Assembly: GCA_029783825.1 (NCBI GenBank)
Contig: JAREIK010002450.1
Span: 2,718,039 to 2,782,038 of the forward strand
DNA length: 64,000 nt
Source of the DNA: Sapria himalayana
Lineage: Eukaryota; Streptophyta; Magnoliopsida; Malpighiales; Rafflesiaceae
Direction of reading: 5' to 3'
Positions 12,090-25,200 of this stretch are shown one piece after another. The first letter of the stretch is position 1; every line of letters begins with the position of its first letter. The position numbers and the translations under genes are program-made. The notes under the pieces were generated by a model that saw nothing but the letters and a program-made list of their open reading frames with translations, searched no databases and was not told where the DNA came from.

Positions 12090-13560
12090 TAATACATAAG
12101 TCTCAGTAGAATATTAATTATGTATCTTTTTCATTATGGCATGATATCATCTTGAATGATATAATATCTTAACAAAAAACTTATGTATCCTATTACATTA
12201 AATGAAATAATTTAAAAAAAATAAAATAAATATAACAAAATTTATGAAATTGGGTGATGAATATAGCTCCTTTTTTTTCAGAAATTTTTAGAAAATCCAG
12301 ATTAGGAAGAATGCCTGCAAGATCAATTAGTTCCTTGATAGGATCATCTCTAGTTTGAGCAGATTGAGAATTACAACATTCTTTCCAATCATCTTTAGTT
12401 TGTAGGATCATCATGAACTATTATGTCGTATGAAGTTGAAAAAGATTTTCTACTTGAAAGTTTTCATTCTTTTCAGAATTAACATGATTTGACTCTTTTC
12501 TTATGTGTGATAACTCAATTAGAATAATATCATACTAAGTATTAAATTGCATAAATGTAACCGACATGTGATTCTCTTTATTATCTATTAGTTCAAGCAA
12601 GACTATAGATAAAACAGAGTAATTAATTCAGGCATAACATCTAGACTTGTACTCTTTTAAGACTCATTAAAAATGAGTTATTGTCAAAAAAATTAGTGTC
12701 CGTATTCATTAAAATGATATTTGTCTTAGGTGAAAAATAATTGTCCTCTTTAGCTACCTGAATGTCTAAGGAAAATATATTTCAAGGTTTTGGATATCAA
12801 CTTATCTCATCTAAGAAATTAATCGAGAACAAAATAAGTATATCTCAAAATTTTATGAGAGACTAAATAGCCTCTCTATCGGATATATAAGGGTATATAC
12901 TAAAAAAGGATAGAATAAGACATTCGAGTGATCAAATAAATTCTGGTTAAAATATTTTCTCTATAAATATTCTAGAATATTTTTTTTAATTAATAATGTC
13001 TAAGTTATATCGATTAGATATATATTCTTATTTTTAGAAATTCTATTATATTGGTGTTTGTCAGTACAAGAAGTCTGATGTATAATTTATTATTAATACA
13101 TTAAGTGCTAAATTGGTCAAACATATATTTTATTATATTACTACTTTATTATTTTTTTAATATTTTTATGAAATTAATTTTTAATTATTTTATGAAAAAT
13201 ATAAAAAAAATATAAAACATGTGATCTATCTCGAAAAAGATATATCAATATATATCTCAAGTAGTGATCAATAAAAATGATCATATCTCTAATTTTTTTT
13301 AGTCACATCTCTAGTAAGTTAGATGGGTGTGTATGATAGAAAGTTTTTATTAATTTTTCTAATTGATATCTCTCATACTCTATGGTTGAAATATCATTAA
13401 TATTAAAATATAGTATTTTCAATTTGACTAATATTAAAATATAGTATTCTATGGTCGAGTTGTTTGAAAAATATAATACATAGGATATTATATTATTTAA
13501 GATATAGATAAGTAACATGACAATCATAGAGTTTTACAAAATTTTGAAAGAGATATAATA
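12090..13560. repeat. Old direct repeat, copy 2 (partner at 1-1450)
   Basis: Same orientation as copy 1 and collinear through about 13280; similarity then fades. The short open frames in it (12193-12414, 13303-13527) have no support. Confidence 0.5.
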
Positions 13561-14134
13561 ACCACTAGAGCCATCTAGAAATCCTCGTATAATTCACCAA
13601 CCATGACACTTACATTTACTAGAAAGGGATATAAATAACTCATTTTAATTCAGTATTTCAATAGTAATTAAGTAACATGATGTAGATTATTTCTTTCACT
13701 GGAATATGTTTCAAAATCAGAATATTATTACAATCTACATTTATACGGCATGTGAGCCAGTGGGTGTCTTAGATATAGTTGGTAATTATTTTACTTTTTT
13801 GTATTTTTTTTTATTTTATATTTTATAGATAGGAGCGTCCAACATGCTAGTTGTCTGAATCCAAACATTAGCTACATATTGTCACAATATATTCATGACA
13901 TTAATTGAGTATTTGAGGAGTTCATTGTCTTGATTTTCTAAATGCTAAAGAATAACTTATCATGTTATAGAAATCCAAACCCTCCTCATATCATACATTA
14001 GCTACGTGTCCCTTAGGTGCATCTGAACATTTGTGACCAATCCGTGAAACTCTGATTTAGAACATATTTTCTTTTGTCGAGTTTTGAACGTGGCAAGTTC
14101 ATCATGGCTGAGTTTCATGGTTATTTCATTTCAG

Positions 14135-14882
14135 GTTAAAATACAGGCTGCGAAATTTGTTTCAGTATACTACAAGGGCTTCATGATGGTAATTCCAACC
14201 GTTACATGTAATACTGTTTTGCAACTTATGTGTGTTCATGCTTGATCATGATCAGTCAGGGTTTCTTTCAGTGTGATGATGAAACTTGTGGGCACACAAC
14301 GCGTATTCTCCACTTGCAGCTAATGAGTGATTGGGAGAGGGGAACTGTTTGCCCAAACTATCCTCGATGCAATGGCCGCCTCTTGAGAAAGGTGTGATTT
14401 ATATATTTCTGTATCGTGGTAATGTCTTTTCCATATGCAATGCAAGCAAATCTTTAATGCAATGTGCCCTGTTCTGCTGTTAATTTTCAGTTTACAGAAG
14501 CTGATCTCTACAAACAACTTTCATATTACTGCCACCTGCTGGGTGCTGGCCGCTGTATCCATGGGGTTGTTTTCTGTTATTCTCATATTACTGCCTCCTG
14601 CTGTTGTTTTCTGTTTCACGCCCTAACTTTTGGCGATACCCAAAAATTGTGTAGATAAGATATATTGTAACCTGTAATTCATTAACTCTTAAATTTATGG
14701 AGGATCTTGAATTATGAAACATGCAGGCTGATGCGGATGCCGATGTGAACGCTGGGATTCTTCAAGGGAAGCTGACAAAAATTCGCTCCAATGCTGATAT
14801 GGCTTTACATGCTGTTCGAAAGATGAGAGATCGGTGTGCTTATGGATGGGTCCAGCTGACTGATCTAACTGTCACAATCTGA
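14135..14882 (+). CDS. POLA1: DNA polymerase alpha catalytic subunit, last four exons (C-terminal zinc finger)
   Basis: This is the catalytic subunit of the replicative primase-polymerase complex in the nucleus. Four exons, all phase 0: 14135-14188, 14272-14391, 14491-14565 and 14727-14882 (stop TGA). Each intron has GT...AG ends and each exon length is a multiple of three (18, 40, 25 and 51 codons plus stop). The joined protein carries the C-terminal polymerase-alpha zinc finger: CDDETC and the 'VCPNYPRCNG' block supply the four metal-binding Cys, followed by 'FTEADLYKQLSYYCHLL' and the terminal 'RDRCAYGWVQLTD'. I could not find upstream exons between about 13.5 and 14.13 kb. They may lie beyond a long intron, possibly outside the window, or this is a 3' gene fragment. 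No internal stop or frameshift is present. It is convergent with SUVR3. Confidence 0.88.
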
Positions 14883-15071
14883 TGTGCTGCTTGCCCCTTT
14901 TTTTTTTATTTTTTTTTTTATTTTTTTTCTATTTTTTTCTATTTTTTTTAATTTTTTTTCTTTTTTTTTCTTTTTTTTCTTTTTTTTTCTTTTTTTTTCT
15001 TTTTTTTTCTTTTTTTTTCTTTTTTTTTCTTTTTTTTTCTTTTTTTTTTATTTTGATGTGCTGCTTGCCCC
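14880..15071. repeat. T-rich insert at the polymerase alpha stop codon, bounded by an 18-bp direct repeat
   Basis: The 18-mer 'tgatgtgctgcttgcccc' occurs at 14880-14897 and again at 15054-15071. Between them are 156 bp of almost pure T with a decamer period of nine T and one C. The first copy begins with the TGA stop of polymerase alpha. On the minus strand this is an A-rich tract with flanking target-like repeats, the shape left when a LINE machinery inserts little more than a poly(A) tail. Open frames coding poly-Phe here are artefacts. Confidence 0.8.
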
Positions 15072-16560
15072 ATTTACTAATGAATATATTTTAAATTCAG
15101 ATTTTTATTTGTTTAAGATGAGTATTTTCTAATGTTTCATTTTTTAAAATTGTATGAAGTGTTTGCTATTAGCTTGCTGTATTAACTGGTGATGATCAAT
15201 CATGGTTTATTATTTGAGTATTATTATGCACTATAAATATGCTATCATATTAGAGAATGGTTAATTTTACAATAGAACAAGACAATGCATCTTTATAAAC
15301 AGTAGTAGAAACAATTAATACATTGGCACATTTGAAATGATTTTGAATCTTGTCTTGGATTGGCCTCATGTTTCCTTTTATTTCTACTCAGTATTCTTTG
15401 TGAAATTTATTTATGGTGGGCAAATAAGCATTTAAAGAACAATAAATATTTTAAATTTGGTTTACTTTGAATTTTTATTTATTTTAATAAATATTAATTT
15501 ATTGATGAGGTTTGTGCAACAATAACAAATGGATCATTTTTATTTTCCATACACTTATGGTGATATAAATAAATTAAAGTGATGTCAAGCAGCATATAAA
15601 AAAATACAATTGCTTAAAGATTAAAGTGGAACAAAGATTAGAATAAAATAAAGGAGAATTATGTCTGGAAAAATTATATTTAAGGATTTCAAAATAAAAA
15701 TTGTTATGTTTTAGTCTTATTTTTAATAACTTTTTTATTCAATTAGTTAGGGCAGATAATGAGATAATCAATCGAATAGGAGTGAACTGTCTTAATACTT
15801 AGATATTAATTAATATTATATTTTTTTATATACTGATAATAAGAATATAAATATTTGAGTTGGTAAAAATCATATGATTATATATATCTCATGTTATCTA
15901 AGATGATATATAATCTATTAATCATTCTGATGTTTATCATAATATCGAAGTCTATTTTTTCTGTGATATTCAATGTTCTTTTAAATATGAGATCTAGACT
16001 ATGATTAGATATCATAGAAGTAATTACATATATGAATTACTGGGTTGATTCAAGATTGAATATTTAGGAGATCTATACATGATAATTTTATAGATATAGA
16101 TTGATAAATCATGAGACATTGAGAGTGAGAATAATGAGGCTACCACTAGTGATACCTTCAGATACATACATGACGATAATGATCTGTATCTTCATCCATT
16201 CTACCACACTATAAAGAGATGAATGATGATGACTTATATTATTTTGGATTATTTTTGTATGATATGAAATTTTGTTTATTTTTGGATTTTTATCGGTTAT
16301 ATACTTCATGTTATGCCATGTATCATATTGATATTATGCTTATAGATTATCTTTTTTATTTAGGTCATTTTTATTTTTGGAGTAACTTGAATTACAAATA
16401 TTTTTTTAGATATTAATTTCATTTTTATTTAATTAATTTTATAATATAATGTAAATATGTAATACACATTACACACATACTTTGATCTTTATAATTATAT
16501 TATTTTAATATATAAATATAATATTTTAATTTTAGCATAAATATTTTAATTGTGCCATTC
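15072..16560. other. 3' flank of polymerase alpha, no further gene seen
   Basis: The first few hundred bases are the likely 3' UTR. The rest is AT-rich with no recognised gene; the open frames at 16109-16416 on both strands are unsupported. Confidence 0.4.
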
Positions 16561-16564
16561 AATT

Positions 16565-17250
16565 AAAGCTGCCTATTGCCCTGCCCAAAACCGACACAAC
16601 CTTTATGACCTGACATAAATATACCTGACTATGGGCCAAATGGGTCTTGTAGTCAAATGTAGCAGTATCCAATGGGTCATGTCATATTGACATTGTCTAT
16701 TTTTAGCATAGGTCATGTCATATTCTAGGCTGGTAGCCTAGCATGATCCATTAGCATGCATTTTGTCAGATCATGTCAAGATGAATCAAACTTGACCATG
16801 CTAGCTTGGTTCATTCCAGGCTAGTCTGGGTTGAGTCCAGCCAGCTTCGGTTCAATCTTGGCTGACTTAGTTCATTCCAGGCTAGCCTAGAATATGTTGC
16901 GAGCTAACTAGGCCAAAACTACCAACCTAAAATGAGCCATCATGCTGAATCATGCCGTGTTGTGCAGAGTCACACCGTTTTGTGCTTCCCATGCCAAATA
17001 TTTTGGCTTGGTTTAGCCAGAGCCATGATGCAGGATGGTCTGTAGCATGTTCAATAATAATTTTGAACCATGTCATGTTGTGTGTTATGTCCCGGGCTAC
17101 CCAACCTAATTGACACCTCTAGTCAAATGGATATCATGTTGTGCTAGAATGACATGAGATTCATATCATGTTGCACCTAGCATATAATGGTGGCATGGTC
17201 GAGCAACATAAAAATGAGTCGTGTCGTCATGACACATCTAGTTTGATACC
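16565..17250. mobile_element. Decayed short hAT elements
   Basis: A locally GC-richer stretch full of 'catgtca', 'ggctag' and 'catgcc' words, the decayed form of the GGCACG/CGTGCC arrays in younger copies. Right-hand hAT termini are visible as 'ttgacacctctag' (17111-17123) and again as 'gacacatctag' and 'gatacctcta' (17222-17248), suggesting two overlapping or nested relics. Left ends are not clear. Confidence 0.55.
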
Positions 17251-17804
17251 TCTAAGTTCATGTTCTATTTAATCATTATTTATAAATATCCATAATTTAA
17301 AATAAATCAAACATATTCATTTTTATTAACTAAAAACTAATGTCACATCATATATCTCAATTTAAACAAATCATAGATGCATGTTATTTTGGTATAATTT
17401 CTCAAATCTCTTCTAGAGAAAGTGGGTTTGAGAATTGTGCCCTTAACTCTAGGGATTCATATTAATTTTGTGTATCTTGCTTACTTGTGGAATCCCTTGA
17501 AAGTGTGGATTCAACTCTATGATTTACTTGTTGCATGTGAAATTTACCCTATAGAATTTTTCTATCTACAACATATATACCTATGTAACCTTGGATTACT
17601 ATAAATAGGAAGTCACTATTTAGAGTGACTTCTTATTTATAGTTTGAAATGTACCCCCAACTTTGGTTTTTATCACTTTAGTTTGAAATTATGACTCTTG
17701 AAAATAGTTATGATTTTATTCTGCGTGTTAATCTTTATATAACATAAAATCACAATGTTGACAATGACCACGACTTAGGTATATTATTTTTGTAACACAA
17801 AATC

Positions 17805-17884
17805 ATAGTACTATGAAAGCCCATAGCATAATAGTACTATGAAAGGCCCACAGCATCATAGTACTATGAAAGGCCCACAGCATC
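17805..17884. repeat. 27-bp minisatellite, three copies
   Basis: Units at 17805-17830, 17831-17857 and 17858-17884. The last two are identical; the first has one base missing and a few changes. Each contains the palindromic core 'atagtactat'. Confidence 0.8.
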
Positions 17885-18159
17885 ATTGGCTTCATCATCT
17901 TTTCATCCATAAAAGGCCACGACGTTGAGACATGGGCACTACAAATTTAATAACTTCTCATTTTATCATATAAATATGACATTGACATTGATAAGACCTC
18001 TCGTATATTAGCCATGGCTATGGCACTAGGAAAGGACATTGGCATATAATTATTTTTTATATCTTTCAAGTGTTTATGATGCTATGAGCAATCATGGTAC
18101 TGCCATTTGGTTCATTCATATATCAAGTTGTCTTGACACTATCATGATAATGCAAGACT

Positions 18160-18870
18160 ATGAGAATGTCATAACACTAGCAATTAGCTCAGCATATATG
18201 TTATGGTAATATCTTCTTTTGAGGATAAATATCACAATCTTAGACCTAAATAACTAAATATCAAGACAGTTCGTTCTTATTTAATATATCATCCGATCGT
18301 TTGCTCCTAGCTAACTAAATAAAGAATTCATCATCTCTAAATATAATATTTATGTCCATATTCAAGTTTCACTATAACTATCATATTTAGCAATATAATA
18401 TGTAAACATGTTAATTTTGCATTGATAAAACATATAGGTTCATATATTTGGTTCATGCAAATAATATGTATCTTACTATGATTTTTATCCCTTCCACTTT
18501 AATCCTATGATCCATACAGACAACCATATAATATAAAATTGAAATAAATGACTGATATTTTAAATATTTGATTATCAGCTCAACAATCATTATACTAAAT
18601 ACAATGTATTCTATATACTAACTTAACATGTTACACATGCACTTGTGTATAATACAAATGATGGAACTATGCATAAACAAATACATATTTATCGTATCAT
18701 AAAAAATCATAAAATTTTCATAAAATAAATTCATATATATTAATCTGAATTTTCAATAATAAGTTTATTATTCTTATTATTGACGTAGTCAAATATAATA
18801 TTTTTATAATCAACACATGATTCTAATATAAAATAAATATAATTCTAATAATATCTTCAGTCAAATCCCC
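18160..18870 (-). pseudogene. hAT transposase fossil D
   Basis: Minus-strand translation, with many stops and frameshifts, follows the middle of the element-B transposase, including the equivalents of its '[11 protein letters not shown]' block (near 18790) and acidic 'DTLF.DDD' block (near 18340). It is collinear at nucleotide level with fossil C (46.27-47.25 kb). No coding capacity remains. It lies just downstream of the SUVR3 stop codon. Confidence 0.65.
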
Positions 18871-18879
18871 AATTTAATA

Positions 18880-19382
18880 TTCATGAACAAAGCAATTTAA
18901 TACAAACCCACCTATATACCAAATGAAAAACCCAAGTTCTAGCAGCTTCTTCAATTCATATCAATATGGATTTTTCCACACTATATCCTGATCTGCCTCT
19001 TGTTTTTTTTTCATCCAGAGAAATCCAACCATCAAAACCAATAAAAAGGCCATCTGGAAGTTACATTTTTCCTCCTTCGGACAGTATCTCCAAACATTTT
19101 TTGTGATAATTTCTTTCCATGAATCACAGAAAACAATGTGTGACATCTTTAAGAGACAAGTCTCGCCTAACAGTCCATCTAAGTTTTTTTTTTGTTTTTT
19201 TTTTTTTTTGCCTTGTTTTTTTTTCAATGAGAACGACTTCAAGGACAACTTACTGCACATATCAAATGTGAGAAGATATCAGAAAGAAATTTTGATTTTT
19301 AAAAACCAGAAACTATGTGCGTGGATAAATAACATCATGTTCACAATTTGAAATCAAAGATGTACCAATTGTTGACTGTGAT
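18880..19382 (-). other. Probable 3' UTR and downstream region of SUVR3
   Basis: Follows the SUVR3 stop on the minus strand. It contains T-rich tracts at 19005-19014 and 19185-19208. Poly(A) signals cannot be assigned. Open frames on both strands here are low-complexity and unsupported. Confidence 0.4.
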
Positions 19383-19771
19383 TCAAGTGTGCTCAGAAGG
19401 CAAAGTCCCAGAGCAACAATCACTGCCACAAGAACATCGCAAGCCATTGGACCTGACTCTGCTATCCCCGTAGCTAAAGCTGAGCTCCTCACCTTTTTTA
19501 ATGTCTTTAGAAGCAAAGAAACATATTTGAGGCAGCAAAGCGCCTGAGCTCCTCGCTAGGATTGTCAACAGATTTCCACCATCACAGGAATGGTTGATGA
19601 AGCGAGCCACATTTCCAATTACAGTAGCATCGATATTCAACCTCAAACAAGCCTTTCCTGAAGGGAGATGCTCCCTGACCACCATAAGTGCAGACGAGAA
19701 GTAGCCAGCAGATGAAAGTTTGTCATAGTTTTGTTGCCGATTACGTGCCTCATGGGTTGTTAATAGTTCAC
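19383..19771 (-). CDS. SUVR3: SUVR3 exon 2 (SET core and post-SET)
   Basis: Uninterrupted frame from the acceptor to the TGA at 19383-19385, coding residues 210-338. Upstream of the acceptor on the minus strand is a run of 13 T (19807-19819), a usable polypyrimidine tract, about 35 bases before the AG. Confidence 0.9.
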
Positions 19772-20891
19772 CTGATCGCAGGGCCAAGTTGAGAAAAAAT
19801 TCCAGAAAAAAAAAAAAAGCACTAGCATGCAAAAGAACTCCAACTAGAAAATTGATGCCGGTAACTCAAGCTGAGACAGCATCCTCAAGTTTAAGCTCCC
19901 AACTTCAGTAGGGTTTAAAAATCCGAGGGGGGGTGGATCTGATGATTCTGATCACAAATGTATGCAAAAATAAAAGAATAAATAAAAATAAATACAAAAA
20001 TTGATCTTGGTGGATAATCTTTCATGGTCAACATTCCCTACTCACAAGTCAACCATAAAATTTATTTAAAAAAAAAACATATCCCTATGGGCTCTTCAAA
20101 TAAGTATCAAATATATTGTGTTTGAGGAGTGACAACATATATGTCAAACTATGACATATGTGTCAATAAAATTACATCAACCATGTTCAGCTTCACGGAA
20201 ATATGTAGGTCAATAAAGAATATATATAGAAAAAATAAAACATTTTATTTTTAAATTTTTAATTTATTAACCCATGAAGATTATTTATAACTTTATTTAA
20301 GCAAAAAAAAAAAGATAAATTATTTAATTTATAACTTTAATATTTAAGCAAAAAAAAAAGAATTTAAATATATTGATAATATTATAACGAGTATTAATAT
20401 TTTTAAATAATGACGAAATAAATTTAGTGAATACTTAATAGAAAATAATATTTCTTCATTATTTTAATATCAATAAGAATATGGATTATAATATTGTATC
20501 AAGTATTCACTCAATAAAAAAAAATCAAAAAAATTTTTAATTATAGTATGATAACCCAAACAATTTACTTTAAAATCTTTTTTTTTTTTTTGATTTAATT
20601 ATAGATGGGATTACTAGATATTTTCATAAAAAGGCATCATGATAAAAGTTATTCATAGATTATATTTTTCTAATGACTAGAATTAGTAAAAAACATCAAA
20701 AAACAAATAAATAATGAGACATTAGAAAGAAATAATTTTGAAACTAATTGACTGAAGATATATTAAATTTATAACTCTAATATTGAATCAACAAGAAAAA
20801 ATCGTTCATTGAAATTGATAATATCAAAACTTTAAAATATAAATATTTATCATATTTAGGATTTGTATTTTAAAATAATGATGAAACTTTA

Positions 20892-20946
<55 letters not shown>

Positions 20947-22165
20947 TTTTTATATATTATCAGATTAACATTAACTAAATAAAATTAAGAATGAAATCAA
21001 AAATTTTATGTAGTAAAAAAATATTCATTAGGATATAAAAATATTATCATACAATTATTAGATCATTCATATTTTATGATCCAGAATTATGGACTGCTAA
21101 AAGACATAATATTCATAACATGATCATGACATAGATGTATGTGTACAGATAAAATATTAAAAAACTCACGTATAGAATTAAACTAAGAGAATTGTAAATT
21201 ATCAAGTTATCATACTTAAAGAAACAGGAAAAAATTAGAAATGATGACAAGTGATTTAGACATGTAAGAGAAACAATGTAGCATCAATCAGAAAAAATGT
21301 TTAGATCAATAAATTATTAATGATGTAGAATAAGAAAATGTCATTCAAAAAGTTATATGAAATAATTAAAAGAATATATACGCAAGTAATAATCATATAA
21401 TATTAGATTTGTGATTTATATATATTTGATTATTGCAGTTATATGATTATCACATTTACTTGAATAACTAAAATCAATATATTTAATTTTGATTATATTG
21501 GATATGTGATTTAATAATGACAATCATAATATATTAGTTATTCTCCTGATCTCAAAAAGAATTAAAACAATTTCAAATATGAGCATTGTGTATAAAGTGA
21601 TAATCAACTTGAAGAAATTTGATTTATTCACCACCTATGAGATTTGCACTTCTGCAAATCATTATCTATTTGTCACACCAACAATTTTTTAGGGTCTTCA
21701 AAATACAAAATCAAGTTTCTCAACAATGTATTCAATTCACATAAGTATGTGTTGACAACGGACCTCAGCCTGTGTATGCTTACATAATGGCGTGTGTGAA
21801 CCATTGTGTCTTTTGCCATATCATAATTAAAAGCGCATCTGATTACTCATTTTTAATTAAGAAGCTTTTGACTTTTACCAATTTTTTAAATATGAATATA
21901 TAAGCATTGTTTTTATTTTTGTTTTTTAGGGTGGATGTCATTTTTTAATATTAGATTTTATTGTGCTTATTCTCTCTCCCTGCAATCTTCTTTTTCTTCT
22001 CGTGATTTCTCTTCATCTTTACCTTCTGATGTTCTATAATTCTTATTGTATCAAATAACAGTGATCTGAATACAACATTATGCATGTGCTTTGCTTATGA
22101 TTCTATTATTAAATTATAAATTAAATCGAAAGATAATGATTTATTTCTTATTAGGCATCCAAACA

Positions 22166-22222
<57 letters not shown>

Positions 22223-25200
22223 GCCCCAAACCCATATATCAAAGAAAAGCATATCAAAACTAGGCATTTATCCTTTATCAAAGAAAAAAGTAATAAGCTT
22301 ACTCTTTCTAGTAGTTATATTAACTAAGAAATACACATTGGATCACTTGATTTTTTTATTTTAAGAAAAAAAAAATGAACACGACATATAAAAACCTACA
22401 TACTTGAAGTGATAATGAATATAATCTTTCATGAATAAAATAGTTAAATGCAATAGATGGCTTTATACAATAAGAAATAATATTTGATTAATCAAATAAT
22501 TTACTGTCATGGCTACTTTATCCTTAAAACACCTAGAAATACTTCCTTCTATATGATTAAAATATTATGATTAATACAATCAAATATTTATAAATTTTGA
22601 TACCCTACTTGGAGTTTATTTACCCACATGAAAAATTTGGAAAATCTATCTTGCCCCTCAAAACACAAAAAAAAAGAGGAAAAAAAAAAAAAAAAAAACT
22701 CTTGCAATATGAACCCTAGAGCATGATGATTACTCACAATTCTAATAACATAACCAAACTACATCTTATTTATTCTGTCATATAATCAAAAATAGAAATA
22801 CTTGTTTTTCCTTTAAATAATAAATTATATTTATCAAAAAAAATTATTAATAAATGCAATACAATAGCAAAAAAAAATTGAGTGAAATTAATAGAATTCT
22901 CGTATGTTTGTATGTTCAACAAAATAGGACCTTGCAAACAATAACATTATCATGACGTGTCAATTTGAAAATTTTAGTATGTTTCAGTAATTCATAAATC
23001 TCACAATAATGAAAAACAATTTCTTTATTTTTGGTGTCATAAGAGTTGGAATAAAAAGAAAGTTATTAATACTCATGAGATGAACTAGAAGTGACAAATG
23101 GGTCATGTTGGCACTTCTATTGAAGAGGACAGTCCAGCACAGCATGGTCCACTGACAACCCATGTCATGCAAGGTCAGGTCTAGTCGGGTTGGGTCGGAC
23201 CCTTATTCAACCCTGCACAAGCTAAGCCATGGGATACAGGTCATCCCTTGCCCAGCATGCACCTAACCTAGGCTAGCCAGGGCGCAATGCTGGCTAGCAT
23301 GGACCAATCCAGACTAGCCTGAATACAATGACAGTACTGACTAATCTGGGTGCAGTGGCATGCTGGCTAGCCTAGGTGCTGTGACAGTGGTAGATAGCCT
23401 GGACTGGACCAATCCAGCCTAAGCTAAGTTCAGTGGCAGTGATGGCAAGACTAGACCAAACCCTATGATAGCCTTAGTAAATAGTCCCTGGCAAATGAGA
23501 TTTGGTTTCAACACAGCACAGGCCCAAGCCCAAGGGCATAAGGCCTCTAGGCTAGTCTGCAATATGAACCCATGCACTAGATATAATATATTATATATAC
23601 ATGAAATTTAAAAAAAAAATAATACCTCAGATTAAATAATATTATAAAAAATATCTTTAATTTAAAAAATTGAAAGGTTATAACATAAAATAAAATATAA
23701 CAAATAAAAATAAAATATACTTTATTATTAAAATGAAAAATTATTCAAAATGAAGAATAAAATAAAATAAAATTTAATGATCATCTAGCATTTGTTAATG
23801 CTCATAGTCCTAGATAATAATCAAAATTTATCATAATATTTATTTATGATATTCACAATTTCAAAGTTTCAATTTTATTATGTAGTTCATCTTCTAGTGC
23901 AAGTGATTGAAGACTCATCTACGCATATTCTCAATTTTTAAGTATGTCAATCTTTTCATAATAGTTAAAGTTTTGGTTTATTATTTAAAATAATATTCAT
24001 AACAATAGAAAAAATAAACTTCAATATTATACTAAATATCAGAATGGTCAATAAATTAAATAACATTTTAAATAGCACAAAAAAAATCATATGATTTCTA
24101 TAGACTTAATATTAAAATTTTGTATATTATTATGCGATAAGGTTGAATAATAGTAGTATCTAAGAATCTTGAACAACTCAATAATTTGATGAATTACCTT
24201 ATCATTTATCCTTAACAAATTGAATAAAAAAATTATTGTCTTCAAATATAATATTAATCTTCATACTCAAAAATTTATTATAAAATATCAAATTTATTTT
24301 TTTAATATTTAAATAAGTTTTATAGATATTCATAAATTTTACCAACTAATCCTTGTGGTCGAATTATACAAACAATATATTATCTACATATAATATAAAC
24401 TATAAAATATCTTCTTAAAGATCTTTTATCAATACTTACATAATTAATACAAAAATATAATGATTAAATAATGATCATTAGTGAAGTCTCACAGTTATTA
24501 AAAATTCATTAGTAGCAGATTGAATCAACCTAACTCTAGACATCACTCCTAGTATATATCTTTAATAAGCTAAATATACATGTTTGATATTTCTTTCTTA
24601 AATAATGTCCATCAAATTAAATTTAATGATACTTTATCATTAGTTTTATGAAAGTCAATTAAGATCATGTGTAAATTTTTATTATTATTTGTATATTTTT
24701 TTGATTAATTACATGATGAAGTAAATAGTCTTTATAGTAAACCTACCTGATATAAATTAAAATTAATCCTATAAAATTTTTATTTCTCTTCTTTATAATT
24801 ATTGAATAATTATTGATCAAAATTTCATAAGACTCATGAGTTTAATACTTCATTAGTCATGATAATCATGAATATCTAAGTTATTTTTATAAAGAAAAAT
24901 TATTAAATTATCTTCAATCATCCAGCATCCTTTTGATCCTAATAAACTTATTAAAAAACCAAGCCAACTATATCACACTTTTCTATTAAGATTATAAATA
25001 AAAGTACAACTTAAAAATAATTAACTCAAATATATTTTACTAATATCATATATAAAAGACCATTATATATGGGAAAAATTAATAAAATCAACCCATAGAT
25101 TGAGCGTTCCTATCAGAATCATAAACTATAAAAAAAGAAAAATAAACACAACAAAAAAAAATAAGAAAAAATAAATCAAATAAGAAAAAAAAAAAATTTT

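Larger units (their letters stand above)
19820..23080. other. AT-rich intron filler with microsatellites, no gene seen
   Basis: No recognised TE domain or exon. A CT-rich patch at 21970-22040 could be the leader of a decayed retroelement, but nothing nearby supports it. Confidence 0.4.

Noticed and set aside
14882..15132. Poly-Phe open frames after polymerase alpha
   Set aside because: Translation of the T-rich insert; no start context and no protein-like composition.
23600..24310. LINE ORF2 3' end
   Set aside because: First read as the tail of the LINE, but the minus-strand reading and nucleotide similarity to fossil C fit the hAT transposase better.
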